Source: an uncultured Bacilli bacterium
GTDB taxonomy: Bacteria > Bacillota_I > Bacilli_A > RF39 > UBA660
DNA: 64,000 bases
Assembly: GCA_934130105.1 (NCBI GenBank)
Contig: CAKOXL010000001.1
Span: 1 to 64,000 of the forward strand
Reading direction: 5' to 3'
Shown: piece by piece, positions 34,307-43,063 of the stretch
Numbering within the stretch: position 1 is the stretch's first letter
How the letters are laid out: each line of letters begins with the position of its first letter
Position numbers and translations under genes: made by a program
Notes under the pieces: generated by a model
Databases searched by the model: none
What the model saw: only the letters and a program-made list of their open reading frames with translations
Told to the model about the DNA's origin: nothing

Positions 34307-35111
34307 TAATAGTGATGCCATTCTAATTGGTGCTGGAGCTGGACTATCTTCATCAGCTGGAATAGACTATTCAGAAGAAAGCTTTAAAAAGAACTTTAAA
34401 GAATTAGTAGATGCTTACGGTATGACAGATATGTACTCATCTAGTTTTTATAAGTTTAAAACAGAAGAAGAAAGGTGGAGTTATTGGGCAAAACACATTA
34501 ATTATTCTTTCATATCTAGAAAACCATTAAAAGCTTACCTTGACTTATTCAAAATAGTGGAAACCAAAAATTATTTTGTCATTACGACAAATGTAGATGG
34601 ACAGTTTTTAAAATCAGGGTTTGCTAAGGAAAAAGTATTTGAAGTCCAAGGAAGTTATAGTAAAATACAGTGCTCTATTCCATGTCATAACAAATTATAT
34701 GATGATACAAAGTTAGTAAAACAAATGTTATTATCAAAAGATAACTTAAAAGTAGACACTAATTTAGTTCCATATTGTCCAATATGTCATGAAAAAATGG
34801 AAATTAATATCAGGAAAGATGATTCCTTTGTAGAAGATAGTAACTGGCATCAACTAAATAATGCCTATGAAAACTTTATAAATAGTAATATTGGTAAGAA
34901 ATTAGTATTAATAGAATTAGGAGTAGGCTTTAATACACCAGGTATCATAAGATTTCCCTTTGAAAGACTAGCTTACGAATATGAAAATATTACTTTAATA
35001 AGAGTAAATGATAGATATACCGATGTAAACTATGGACTTGAAGATAATATAAATGTTATTACTATGAAAGAAGACTGTGCTACTTTTATTCAAAATATTT
35101 TAAAGTATTGA
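34266..35111 (+). CDS. Class M sirtuin (SirTM), probable protein ADP-ribosyltransferase
   Basis: 281 residues from the ATG at 34266, with GAGGAAG upstream inside the macrodomain gene. NAD-binding 'ILIGAGAGLSSSAGIDYSEE', 'YFVITTNVDGQFLKSG' and 'VFEVQGSYSKIQCSIPCHN', with a further 'CPICH' for the zinc site. Where deacetylase sirtuins have catalytic His-Gly, this protein has 'EVQGSY' (Gln), as known for SirTM enzymes, which ADP-ribosylate proteins instead. In streptococci and staphylococci the target is a lipoylated GcvH-like protein from the same operon; no such gene or lipoate ligase is present here. Confidence 0.88.
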   Translation: MNTKNYLKIKKLIDNSDAILIGAGAGLSSSAGIDYSEESFKKNFKELVDAYGMTDMYSSSFYKFKTEEERWSYWAKHINYSFISRKPLKAYLDLFKIVETKNYFVITTNVDGQFLKSGFAKEKVFEVQGSYSKIQCSIPCHNKLYDDTKLVKQMLLSKDNLKVDTNLVPYCPICHEKMEINIRKDDSFVEDSNWHQLNNAYENFINSNIGKKLVLIELGVGFNTPGIIRFPFERLAYEYENITLIRVNDRYTDVNYGLEDNINVITMKEDCATFIQNILKY

Positions 35112-35356
35112 CAGGATAAACACATGAATTTTAAAACTTATGTATTTATCTCAGATAATAAAAATATTTATATTGATTATTAAAAATAAATGAAGTAATT
35201 TATGAAGTTTGTTTTTAAGCCAAATAATAAAGAATATTTTAAAAAAATAATAGTTGTTAAAATTCTATTTGATTAATGAAATTTTTTTGAAACTCAAGCT
35301 CTATTTCCTGTTAAAAAAATTCAATTATTATAAAATTAATATGGAAGGAGAGAATC
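35112..35356 (+). other. Intergenic region without recognised gene
   Basis: 245 very AT-rich bases between the sirtuin and an XRE regulator. Only the ribosome site (GGAAGGAGAG) of the regulator stands out; short ORFs here lack ribosome sites. Confidence 0.6.
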
Positions 35357-36040
35357 ATGAATCAACAAAAAATAGGAAAATTTATTTTCAAATTAAGAAA
35401 AGAAAAAGGTTTAACACAAGCAGAATTAGCAGAAAAATTAGGTGTAACTGATCGTTCGGTATCAAATTGGGAAAATGGTAAGTGCATGCCTGATTTATCA
35501 TTATTTATTCCAATATCTAAAGAATTTGGTATTACTATAAATGACTTAATGAGTGGGGAAATTATTGATAAGAAAAATTATCAAGAAAAAATGGAATATA
35601 ACTTTTTTAATACTTTTATTACATTGAAAAAAGAAATAAATAAACATTTAAAAAAAATAGTGATAATAGACATAGCCTTATTGCTTGGCATTGCTTTTGG
35701 TATTGTTTCATTTTTATTAATTAATGAATATAAACAAAAACCAATATATTTAAATTATAATAAGATTGACTTTAAAATATGTGATTATAATGATGAGTAT
35801 TATAAAGTTAATATAAAAACTAATTTTGATGATTTAGGAATTCATATTAATCAACTAAAAGATTATGCTAATAAAACATTAACCATAAAAGCATACAGAA
35901 CTAAAGAGGAAAATAAGAATAAAGATTTATTAAATGACTATGGTTTTAATAATCAATTACTGGAAAAAAGCATTAAAAAGATATATTATGGTTCTAGATT
36001 AATTTGGACAAATTCCTCAAAAATTGATAAATGTAAGTAA
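35357..36040 (+). CDS. XRE-family regulator with membrane helix and extracytoplasmic tail
   Basis: 227 residues. HTH domain at 5-60 ('KGLTQAELAEKLGVTDRSVS', 'NWENGKCMPDLSLFIPISKE'), a membrane helix at about 97-120 ('IVIIDIALLLGIAFGIVSFL') and a 105-residue outer part. The last 49 codons plus stop (35893-36040) recur, diverged, at 39052-39199. A terminator follows at 36071-36093, and a relic of the same hairpin follows the second copy. Confidence 0.85.
   Translation: MNQQKIGKFIFKLRKEKGLTQAELAEKLGVTDRSVSNWENGKCMPDLSLFIPISKEFGITINDLMSGEIIDKKNYQEKMEYNFFNTFITLKKEINKHLKKIVIIDIALLLGIAFGIVSFLLINEYKQKPIYLNYNKIDFKICDYNDEYYKVNIKTNFDDLGIHINQLKDYANKTLTIKAYRTKEENKNKDLLNDYGFNNQLLEKSIKKIYYGSRLIWTNSSKIDKCK
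35893..36040 (+). repeat. Direct repeat, copy 1 (3' end of XRE gene)
   Basis: 148 bases closely similar to 39052-39199 at a constant offset of 3159. The first hundred bases are nearly identical and the rest is less so. Confidence 0.85.
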
Positions 36041-36070
36041 TTATAAAACTGAAATAATATTTTTATTGAT

Positions 36071-36093
36071 GATACCTTATGGTATCTTTTTTC
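36071..36093 (+). terminator. Terminator of the XRE regulator gene
   Basis: GATACC TTAT GGTATC followed by TTTTTT. Confidence 0.75.
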
Positions 36094-36174
36094 TATCTAA
36101 ATTTGATATGATAAACATCTACTTTTTAACTAAAGAAATTTGTGATTTATTTTGTAGGTTGATATCTAATTAAT

Positions 36175-36200
36175 AAAAAAACAAGTATTAAAACTTGTTA
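36175..36200 (-). terminator. Terminator for the minus-strand membrane pair
   Basis: Read on the minus strand: AACAAGT, loop TTTAAT, ACTTGTT and a T-run. It lies 50 bases after the end of the 36253-36975 gene. Confidence 0.7.
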
Positions 36201-36252
36201 ATAATTATTAATAGCATTTGCACCTTTTTTATTTCAATAGTAAGCAACAATA

Positions 36253-36975
36253 TTAATTAATATTTTTATTTCTATAATTTTGTAATTCAACATTTATTAT
36301 ATTGATATATACTTCATCTTGTTTATCACTACTTATTTTACTTACTAAGTTAACCAGTGATAAAAATCTTTCATTATTATGTAATGATTCATAATAATTA
36401 TTTAACTGTTCCAATGATGCTTTATAGACTAATAGCGATGTTCCTGCTATTAATTCTGATACCATACCTCCAATAGCAGGAATTGATGTTACTAATAATG
36501 ATATCTTGAAAATTACAGATAAAATAATAGAAGTTAGTATCAATAAAAAGCCTAATATACACATAGAAACTGCTAATGAAAAGGCTTTTTTTGATTGCAT
36601 TTTGCTTATAACATAATAGTCCCTTATCTCTTTCATGTTCTCTAACATTAATTCTAATATATCAGTATTTTTTTCATCATTTTTATTTTTAATGACTAAT
36701 GAAGAATTAATAATTTTATTTCGCAAATCGTCAACATATTTTTCACCGTCAAAATCATCTTCCTCAAAAAAAATATTTAATACTTTCTCATAAGCACTTG
36801 GATTAACTTTTCTTAACACTAATAATATAATAAATAGTAAAACCAATAAGCCTAAAAGTATAACTGAAATCAAGAATAGTTCATTACTATTAAAAATACT
36901 ATAATCAAAAATAGATACAATTATGGTAGTAATTATACCAAGTATTAGATATAAACAAATTTTTTCAACTTTCAT
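36253..36975 (-). CDS. TRADD-N-associated-type membrane domain protein
   Basis: 240 residues with two N-terminal helices (about 5-28 and 35-56), an acidic cytoplasmic stretch, then 'ELMLENMKEIRDYYVISKMQ' leading into two more helices ('VSMCILGFLLILTSIILSVI' and 'IPAIGGMVSELIAGTSLLVY') and 'ASLEQLNNYYESLHNNERFL'. This run matches my memory of the TRADD-N-associated two-helix membrane domain found in bacterial conflict-system proteins, including the 'SELIAGT...YK.sLEQLN.Y' part. It lies 28 bases behind, and in the same direction as, the HExxH protein. Start follows GGAGG. Confidence 0.65.
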   Translation of the reverse strand: MKVEKICLYLILGIITTIIVSIFDYSIFNSNELFLISVILLGLLVLLFIILLVLRKVNPSAYEKVLNIFFEEDDFDGEKYVDDLRNKIINSSLVIKNKNDEKNTDILELMLENMKEIRDYYVISKMQSKKAFSLAVSMCILGFLLILTSIILSVIFKISLLVTSIPAIGGMVSELIAGTSLLVYKASLEQLNNYYESLHNNERFLSLVNLVSKISSDKQDEVYINIINVELQNYRNKNIN

Positions 36976-37003
36976 TTTTTACCTCCACCAATAACATTTA
37001 TTA

Positions 37004-38791
37004 TTATGTTAATATCCAAATGCCTAAAATAAAAATCAATAAGCATACTATACCTACTATAACCGATAAAATCACATTACTAGCAAACCCATTAATTGAT
37101 GCATTATAAGATTGATGCTTCTCGTTTTCTTGTTTTTCTAACATGTGTTTTGAATAAATAGTAGGTTCAGTTTGCTGTACAATGTTAGAAACTTCTATTG
37201 TGTATTGATGGCTAATATTAGTAATACTTAGAACATTATTATTTTCAGAGAATGCTTGATAACCATTATTTACTTCTTTTAACTCGTCAAGATCAAAATG
37301 CTTTTTTACCTCAGAATTGATAATAGGACTACATTGTGCATAATCTACTATTAATGGATTTAGAATATGCTCACGAAAATCATCATCATAAGCAAATACT
37401 TTCTTTGAAATAATGCTTACTTCAGTTTTATTTACTTTTTCTACTATGTGTTCACACATAGGGTTTTTATTATTTATTACTCTAAAATGTGAATAAATCA
37501 TCTCACCATAATCTTTTTCTTCTAAATAAACTTTTTTCAAAAATTCTCTATATTCTTCAAAATCTTGTTCACATTGATCAAAAATATCTTGTTGCTTAGT
37601 AACATTTTCTGTTTGTTCCTTTTCTTTTTTTTGCTCATTAATACCATCATTTATTTTGCTATCTAGTTTAGGTATATATGTATCTTTTAGTAACTGGAAT
37701 TTTTCAATATTTTCAATCAAACCAACATAGTTATTTGGATTTATACCCACTTGTTTTAAAAGTGATGGTGTTACTAGCATATTTTCATATATATTAAATG
37801 CATTTTTTAATTTTTCTATATCAAAGTTAGTACTACTTATTTCATGCTTACATTTTTCATTAAAACAATCTAATAAAGTAGATTGAATCTCACTTAACGC
37901 ATTGGTTTGAAAATTATCATAATGTTGGTGTGCTAAATAATTACATTCTATTAGGGAAAATAAATAAGAAGCCTCATTATTACTTATTCCAAATTGTGTT
38001 AATTGTTGTTTTATGCTATCAATACCTGTTGCTTTAAAATAGGAACGTATCATTTCTTCATTTCCAATTATACAAATTAACTGATTAACTAGGTATGCTT
38101 CCATGTAATAGCCAGAATCCATTTCACGTGTATCAGTAATTCCACACTTCGCTATTACCTCCGTCATTCCTTCATTGAGTCCTGTATGCCTATCATTAGT
38201 AGAATCAAAACCACTATGCAATATTCCTGTTTCTGGGTCAAAATTGCTAGAAGCCATATGTGACATTTCGTGAAGTAGAGTACATAAGTACTCCTTTGCA
38301 AAATATTCCTGTGGGTTATCATGATTTTGAGCTTCTTTATATTCTAAAGAAATAAAACTATCATTTATGGTAATAGCATTAGTATCAGCACTATAATATG
38401 CTACTGTATGTACTGTACGATCCTGTTGCGGTTCATCGACTGGCAAATTATGAATGGCATCTAAGTTTTGATTAACCTTTAATGTTTGCAAATTTCTATA
38501 AAAATTTTCACGACAATCTTCTGGAATAATCTGTTCTAACCATTTTAAGAGTCCGATAATATTTAAATCTAAATCTAAATCTAAATTATCGTTACTCAAA
38601 ATAACTTGACTTAGTCTCAGACTTTTACAAATTGGTCTGTTATCATATGTAAATAATTTGTCTATAATTTTTTGATCTTCTTCGTTTAACGGTAAAAGCT
38701 GATTTTTCTCTTCTTTTAATATTTCTATTTTTTCATTTTTACAAACAAAAACAAATTTAACTCCACTAATTATAAAATAACATTTTTTCAT
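37004..38791 (-). CDS. Tail-anchored HExxH metallopeptidase-like protein
   Basis: 595 residues from the ATG at 38791, which follows GCAGGTG; an upstream in-frame start at 38863 adds 24 residues but lacks a ribosome site. No signal peptide. 'TLLHEMSHMAS' puts HExxH at residues 174-178, and 'GLNEGMTEVIAKCG' (206-) supplies a likely third ligand Glu, as in gluzincin-like peptidases. The middle is helical with Lys/Glu-rich coiled coil (about 385-430). One membrane helix closes the protein (about 570-592, 'VILSVIVGIVCLLIFILGIW'), so the catalytic part should face the cytoplasm. Substrate and family unknown. Confidence 0.7.
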   Translation of the reverse strand: MKKCYFIISGVKFVFVCKNEKIEILKEEKNQLLPLNEEDQKIIDKLFTYDNRPICKSLRLSQVILSNDNLDLDLDLNIIGLLKWLEQIIPEDCRENFYRNLQTLKVNQNLDAIHNLPVDEPQQDRTVHTVAYYSADTNAITINDSFISLEYKEAQNHDNPQEYFAKEYLCTLLHEMSHMASSNFDPETGILHSGFDSTNDRHTGLNEGMTEVIAKCGITDTREMDSGYYMEAYLVNQLICIIGNEEMIRSYFKATGIDSIKQQLTQFGISNNEASYLFSLIECNYLAHQHYDNFQTNALSEIQSTLLDCFNEKCKHEISSTNFDIEKLKNAFNIYENMLVTPSLLKQVGINPNNYVGLIENIEKFQLLKDTYIPKLDSKINDGINEQKKEKEQTENVTKQQDIFDQCEQDFEEYREFLKKVYLEEKDYGEMIYSHFRVINNKNPMCEHIVEKVNKTEVSIISKKVFAYDDDFREHILNPLIVDYAQCSPIINSEVKKHFDLDELKEVNNGYQAFSENNNVLSITNISHQYTIEVSNIVQQTEPTIYSKHMLEKQENEKHQSYNASINGFASNVILSVIVGIVCLLIFILGIWILT

Positions 38792-38863
38792 AAAAACACC
38801 TGCTAACATTTTAAAATAAAAGTTATAATTCACAACTATATTGTTTATCAATGATTGAATCAA

Positions 38864-39327
38864 ACTTTCAGTACTATATCATCATAAATTTATCTTACCA
38901 TAAATTTTTATATTGTGCATAGTTTTGTATTTAATTTTCATATAAACAAAATAATAAATAACACAGTAAGAGTAAAATAATCTCAAACAATGATTGCATA
39001 GATTATTGTTGCTTAATTTAAAACATATATTGATAATATTTATAAATACAAATACAGAACTAAAGAGGAAAATAAGAATAAAGATTTATTAAATGATTAT
39101 GGTTATAATAATCAATTACTGGAAAAAAGCATTGAAAAGATATATTATGATTCTAAGATAATTTGGAATAATTCAATAAAAGTTCCTAAATGTGAATAAA
39201 TATATTTATTTATTTATATCTCTAAAGATACTACTTACTTGGTATCCTTTTATATTTTAAATATATTATAATATAAAAAATGAAACTTTTTAAAAATAAT
39301 AACGACTTGGATATTGAGGTGAATAAA
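38864..39327 (+). other. Intergenic region with a gene remnant
   Basis: About 460 bases. Contains the second copy of an XRE gene end (39052-39199) and a decayed terminator (GATAC/GTATC, about 39227-39249). Nothing else recognisable. Confidence 0.7.
39052..39199 (+). pseudogene. Remnant: C-terminal end of an XRE regulator gene (direct repeat, copy 2)
   Basis: Reads 'YRTKEENKNKDLLNDYGYNN' and on to 'WNNSIKVPKCE' and TAA, the diverged counterpart of the end of the gene at 35357-36040. No start, HTH part or ribosome site is left, so it cannot be expressed as a regulator. Confidence 0.8.
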
Positions 39328-39855
39328 ATGACTAGTTTAAAAGCCTTAAACATATTTGATGAATATTATTATGAAACATATAATGATATTTCTAAGTATG
39401 TAGTATGTAACTGCAATAATATTGAAGATGTAAAAGATATTATCCAAAGTATTTATTTAGAGGTTTATAAAAAAGTATTAAAAGAATCACAAGTCAATAA
39501 CTATCACGTCTATATTATGGGAATAGCTAAACATAAGGTAAAAGATTATTACCGCTTTAAATACAAAACTAAAATAACTAATTTGTTTAATAATGATGGC
39601 AAAAATATAATTGATAGCATTTCTAGTAACATTAATATTGAAGAAAGTTTATTAGAAAAAGAAAATATAGAAAAAATATGGAAATATTTAAAAAGGAAAA
39701 AGGTAATTATATCTAAGATATTTTATCTATATTACTACACAGGATATTCTATAAAAGAAATCTCAAAAGAATTAGAAATATCAGAATCAAATATTAAAAA
39801 TTATCTATACCGTACATTGAAAGAACTTAAATTATTTTTAGAGGAGAATGATTGA
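39328..39855 (+). CDS. ECF-like sigma-70 family factor
   Basis: 175 residues from the ATG at 39328, chosen because GAGGTG lies just before it; an in-frame ATG at 39280 has no such site. Region 2 is seen around 'VEDIIQSIYLEVYKK'-like 'IEDVKDIIQSIYLEVYKKVL' and 'YIMGIAKHKVKDYYRFK'; region 4 is 'YYYTGYSIKEISKELEISES' with 'NIKNYLYRTLKELK'. The next gene starts right after its stop codon and encodes a membrane protein of anti-sigma shape. Confidence 0.85.
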   Translation: MTSLKALNIFDEYYYETYNDISKYVVCNCNNIEDVKDIIQSIYLEVYKKVLKESQVNNYHVYIMGIAKHKVKDYYRFKYKTKITNLFNNDGKNIIDSISSNINIEESLLEKENIEKIWKYLKRKKVIISKIFYLYYYTGYSIKEISKELEISESNIKNYLYRTLKELKLFLEEND

Positions 39856-40572
39856 ATGTCAAATAAAAAAGTAATCAGGGAAGCATTTGATAGAGAGTTT
39901 GGTGCTAATATAGTTCATAGTGAAATAGTATCTAAAATAAAAAGAAAAGAAAATCATCAAATTATGAAATTGATATTAACTTTAACTAGCACTGTTTTGA
40001 TATCTGCATTATTAGTAATACTATTATTAGGCAATAATAGTATTTCACAAAAATATAATGAAACTAAAGTATATGATGTTATTAAAATAAATAAACTTAA
40101 CTCAGATGATGCAAAAATTAGTTTAAATGATGTTGATGGAAGAATGGATGATAAAAATAGTGAGGAGATATTATTAAAATATCCATTTATAAATCAATTA
40201 AAAATACCTAAAGATATGCTTCAAAATGTAAAAATATCAGAAGTTTATGCAAGCAACAATAAAGCTAGTTATTTATATAATGAATTAATAGGTTATTATA
40301 CTAGCTATTTAAAAGAAGATGATACAGATCAACAAAATAATAGATTAGTAAATATTTTCTTTTCTAAAACAAATAAAAAGATGGCTAGATGTTTTCCTAT
40401 AAATGAAGAAAATTTAGAAAAGTCATCTATTAATAATAATGAAATAATAATTATTGATGAAAATTATGGATATATAGTACTGTTTAAATATAACGATATT
40501 TATTTCGATATTGAAGTAAAAAATATAAACATTGATGAACTATTAGACATAGTAAAATCAATCATGCTATAA
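39856..40572 (+). CDS. Probable membrane anti-sigma factor
   Basis: 238 residues: a short cytoplasmic N-terminal part (about 34 residues), one membrane helix (about 35-58, 'LILTLTSTVLISALLVILLL') and a 180-residue outer domain. Gene order (directly behind a sigma factor, no gap) and topology are those of an anti-sigma factor; no zinc anti-sigma motif is visible. Signal sensed is unknown. Confidence 0.65.
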   Translation: MSNKKVIREAFDREFGANIVHSEIVSKIKRKENHQIMKLILTLTSTVLISALLVILLLGNNSISQKYNETKVYDVIKINKLNSDDAKISLNDVDGRMDDKNSEEILLKYPFINQLKIPKDMLQNVKISEVYASNNKASYLYNELIGYYTSYLKEDDTDQQNNRLVNIFFSKTNKKMARCFPINEENLEKSSINNNEIIIIDENYGYIVLFKYNDIYFDIEVKNINIDELLDIVKSIML

Positions 40573-40615
40573 TTTAATTATGATAAAACTATATATTTAT
40601 TAGAAAGGAAATATC

Positions 40616-41314
40616 ATGAAAAAGAATAAAAAAATAACTATTATATTTATAATATTCATTATAGTAATTTTATTTATCCCTAAAAAAACTATGCTTTGGG
40701 ACGGTAGAACAGTTAAGTATAAATCTTTAATCTATGAAATCACAAAATATCATAGATTAGATAATAATTATAAAAGTGGTTATAATAATGGTTTAAAAAT
40801 AAAATTATTTGGTATTACTGTCTATAATAATTTTAAAGAAAGTACTAATGAAGAAATAAATGGTGAAAGCCTAAATACTTTTTATAATGATTCATTAACT
40901 AAAAATTATACCAACATAGAAAAATTACGTAGTGATTATGAAGTTGAACAGGCAATAAAAGATAATGCTGTAGTAGTTACTAACACAATCGCTAACTCTG
41001 AATTACTAAATGATTTCATAACAAGTATAAATACTAAAAGAAGAGCTTTTCTAAGGTTGGTACAAACAACAGTAGAAGGTGATTTAATTATTACAGATAT
41101 TAAATACGAAATAGATAAGGTAATAGTTATTACAGATAATACAAGAGATAAATTTTCAAGTGAAGAAAATAGAAAAATAACTTTGGAAACATATAAAAAT
41201 ATCGAAGAAGTATTGGATTTAGATAAGGATCCTGTCATTAGTAGTTTAATAGTATATAATGATAATAAAGAAGATAGTAGAGTATTATTAACCAGAAATA
41301 GAGTGATAAATTAG
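40616..41314 (+). CDS. Membrane-anchored DUF4362-like protein
   Basis: 232 residues behind AGAAAGGAA. One N-terminal membrane helix ('ITIIFIIFIIVILFI') and an outer part. Its C-terminal half, 'AFLRLVQTTVEGDLIITDIK' and 'VIVITDNTRDKFSSEEN', matches the DUF4362 pattern (hydrophobic strand, 'T.EGD.I..D', 'DN.RDKF'). Third gene of the sigma/anti-sigma group and perhaps its target. Function of the family unknown. Confidence 0.65.
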   Translation: MKKNKKITIIFIIFIIVILFIPKKTMLWDGRTVKYKSLIYEITKYHRLDNNYKSGYNNGLKIKLFGITVYNNFKESTNEEINGESLNTFYNDSLTKNYTNIEKLRSDYEVEQAIKDNAVVVTNTIANSELLNDFITSINTKRRAFLRLVQTTVEGDLIITDIKYEIDKVIVITDNTRDKFSSEENRKITLETYKNIEEVLDLDKDPVISSLIVYNDNKEDSRVLLTRNRVIN

Positions 41315-41420
41315 TAAGAAAACCAAGAATGAATCATGTCAATTTATAAATACAAATGTATATTGTATATTTTAGTCTTTTGCATTATAATATAGCGCAT
41401 ATTGAAAGGGGAAAAATAAA

Positions 41421-42179
41421 ATGTTGATAAAAAGAAATGAGTCTCTTGCACAAGAATTTATTTCTAAATATGGTAATTATGGAATCGAAAGCCGTGAAGA
41501 AATAAAATCTTATATTGCCGCACTACAAAAATATGGTAAAGAGTGCGCAGCAAAAGGGATTATTCCATCATTAGAAGAATTTGAAGAAATATATCCTAAC
41601 AATCCTTTCGATTTTACAAAAAGATTAAATGATCCACTAGAAAATGAGATCATTGAAGCACTAAATGGATATACACAAGAAATGTTACTTTTAATAAGAG
41701 AACTTTCATCTAATCCCAATCTTAATCGCTTAATTGATAATCAAATTACTAAAAATAATAATAGCATATTAATACTAACCGATTATATGAAGTCTGGTTT
41801 GATTTTTAAAATATTAAACGAAATGAATGAACCTGAAAAATCAAGATTATTACAATTAAGAGAAAGTGAAGAAGATATTAAAAAAATAGAAAAATTACCT
41901 TCTGAATTAAGAACGTTGATAATGAAAAGTTTTTATGATGATCTATCGACTGATAAAGATTATTTTTGCATAGAACATGGCTTAAATAGTGAAGAAGAGT
42001 TTTTAGTTTATTTAAAGGCTACTCAAAATCAACAAATACTAGAATTGGCTGCTGATATCAGACAAGATGTATCTGATGACCAAACAGGTTTTTTTACGTT
42101 GGTAGCAGATGCTGTTGATGAGATGGCCCATAAAGCACTATATAAAAGCATTTTTATTATTCCACCAGATAAAGATTAA
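41421..42179 (+). CDS. Hypothetical helical protein
   Basis: 252 residues behind AAAGGGG. Soluble, almost entirely helical, acidic, no signal peptide or membrane helix. The short region 'KECAAKGIIPSLEEFEEIYP' may be a helical linker. I do not recognise a family. Flanked by gaps of 106 and 179 bases, so transcribed alone. The downstream gap (42180-42358) holds a weak hairpin followed by Ts near 42253-42288. Confidence 0.6.
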   Translation: MLIKRNESLAQEFISKYGNYGIESREEIKSYIAALQKYGKECAAKGIIPSLEEFEEIYPNNPFDFTKRLNDPLENEIIEALNGYTQEMLLLIRELSSNPNLNRLIDNQITKNNNSILILTDYMKSGLIFKILNEMNEPEKSRLLQLRESEEDIKKIEKLPSELRTLIMKSFYDDLSTDKDYFCIEHGLNSEEEFLVYLKATQNQQILELAADIRQDVSDDQTGFFTLVADAVDEMAHKALYKSIFIIPPDKD

Positions 42180-42358
42180 AAAGAAAAATAATCACGATTT
42201 TAAATACATAGATTTGGTAATTTTATATAATTGGTAATAAAAACATAAAAGAGGTATCTAGCTTACTTAGTTAGGTGCTTTTTTTCACCAAAAATTCACA
42301 CTAATTCCATATTTATTTCAATATACTAAACTAGAATGTTTAGTGAAAGGAGAAAAAT

Positions 42359-43063
42359 ATGTATGAAAATATTTTTAAAAGAGTAGAACAGAAATATCTT
42401 TTAACAGAACAACAGTACAAATTACTCTTTAAAAAAATAAACAAATATCTAAAAGAAGATAAATACTTTAAAAGTACTATCTGTAATATATACTTTGATA
42501 CTATTAATAACGATTTAATCATTAACTCACTAGAAAAACCAATATTTAAAGAAAAAATACGCCTTAGGAGTTATCAAGTACCAAGTATTAATGATGATGT
42601 TTTCCTAGAAATAAAAGAAAAATATAAAGGAGTAGTAGGTAAAAGAAGAATAAAACTTAAACTAAAAGACTTTTATAATTATTTAAAAACCAATAACTAT
42701 GACAGAAATAGTCAAATCATGAATGAAATAAACTATTATTTTAAATATTATAACTTAAAACCAGCTATTTATATTGCTTATGATCGCATGAGCTATTGTG
42801 GAAAAGAAGATAAAAATCTAAGAATTACTTTTGATACTAATCTAAGAAGTAGAAATAGTGATTTAAAACTAGAATTAGGAGATGCTGGTAAATGTTATTT
42901 TAAAGATAAAAAATACATAATGGAAATAAAAACATTAGGCGCTATGCCATTATGGCTAGTAAGAAGTCTTTCTGAATTAAAAATTTATCCAACTTCATTT
43001 TCAAAATATGGAAGTATCTATCAGAAAGAGTTAAAAGAAAGGAATGATTATATATATGCTTAA
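42359..43063 (+). CDS. VTC-domain protein (polyphosphate polymerase-like)
   Basis: 234 residues. The VTC/CYTH-like tunnel fold is seen from 'FKRVEQKYLLTEQQYKLLFK', 'ICNIYFDTINNDLI', 'KEKIRLRSYQ', 'FLEIKEKYKGVVGKRRIKL', 'YDRMSYCG' and 'YIMEIKTLGAMPLWL'; the basic residues on alternating strands (K-x-R-x-R, ExKxK, K-R-R) line the tunnel for phosphate chains. In Gram-positive bacteria this gene goes with DUF4956 and Cthe_2159/CotH genes, as here. Stop overlaps the next gene. Confidence 0.85.
   Translation: MYENIFKRVEQKYLLTEQQYKLLFKKINKYLKEDKYFKSTICNIYFDTINNDLIINSLEKPIFKEKIRLRSYQVPSINDDVFLEIKEKYKGVVGKRRIKLKLKDFYNYLKTNNYDRNSQIMNEINYYFKYYNLKPAIYIAYDRMSYCGKEDKNLRITFDTNLRSRNSDLKLELGDAGKCYFKDKKYIMEIKTLGAMPLWLVRSLSELKIYPTSFSKYGSIYQKELKERNDYIYA

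Noticed and set aside
35254..35451. 65-codon open frame before the XRE gene
   Set aside because: It runs through the regulator's ribosome site and start in another frame and has no ribosome site of its own.
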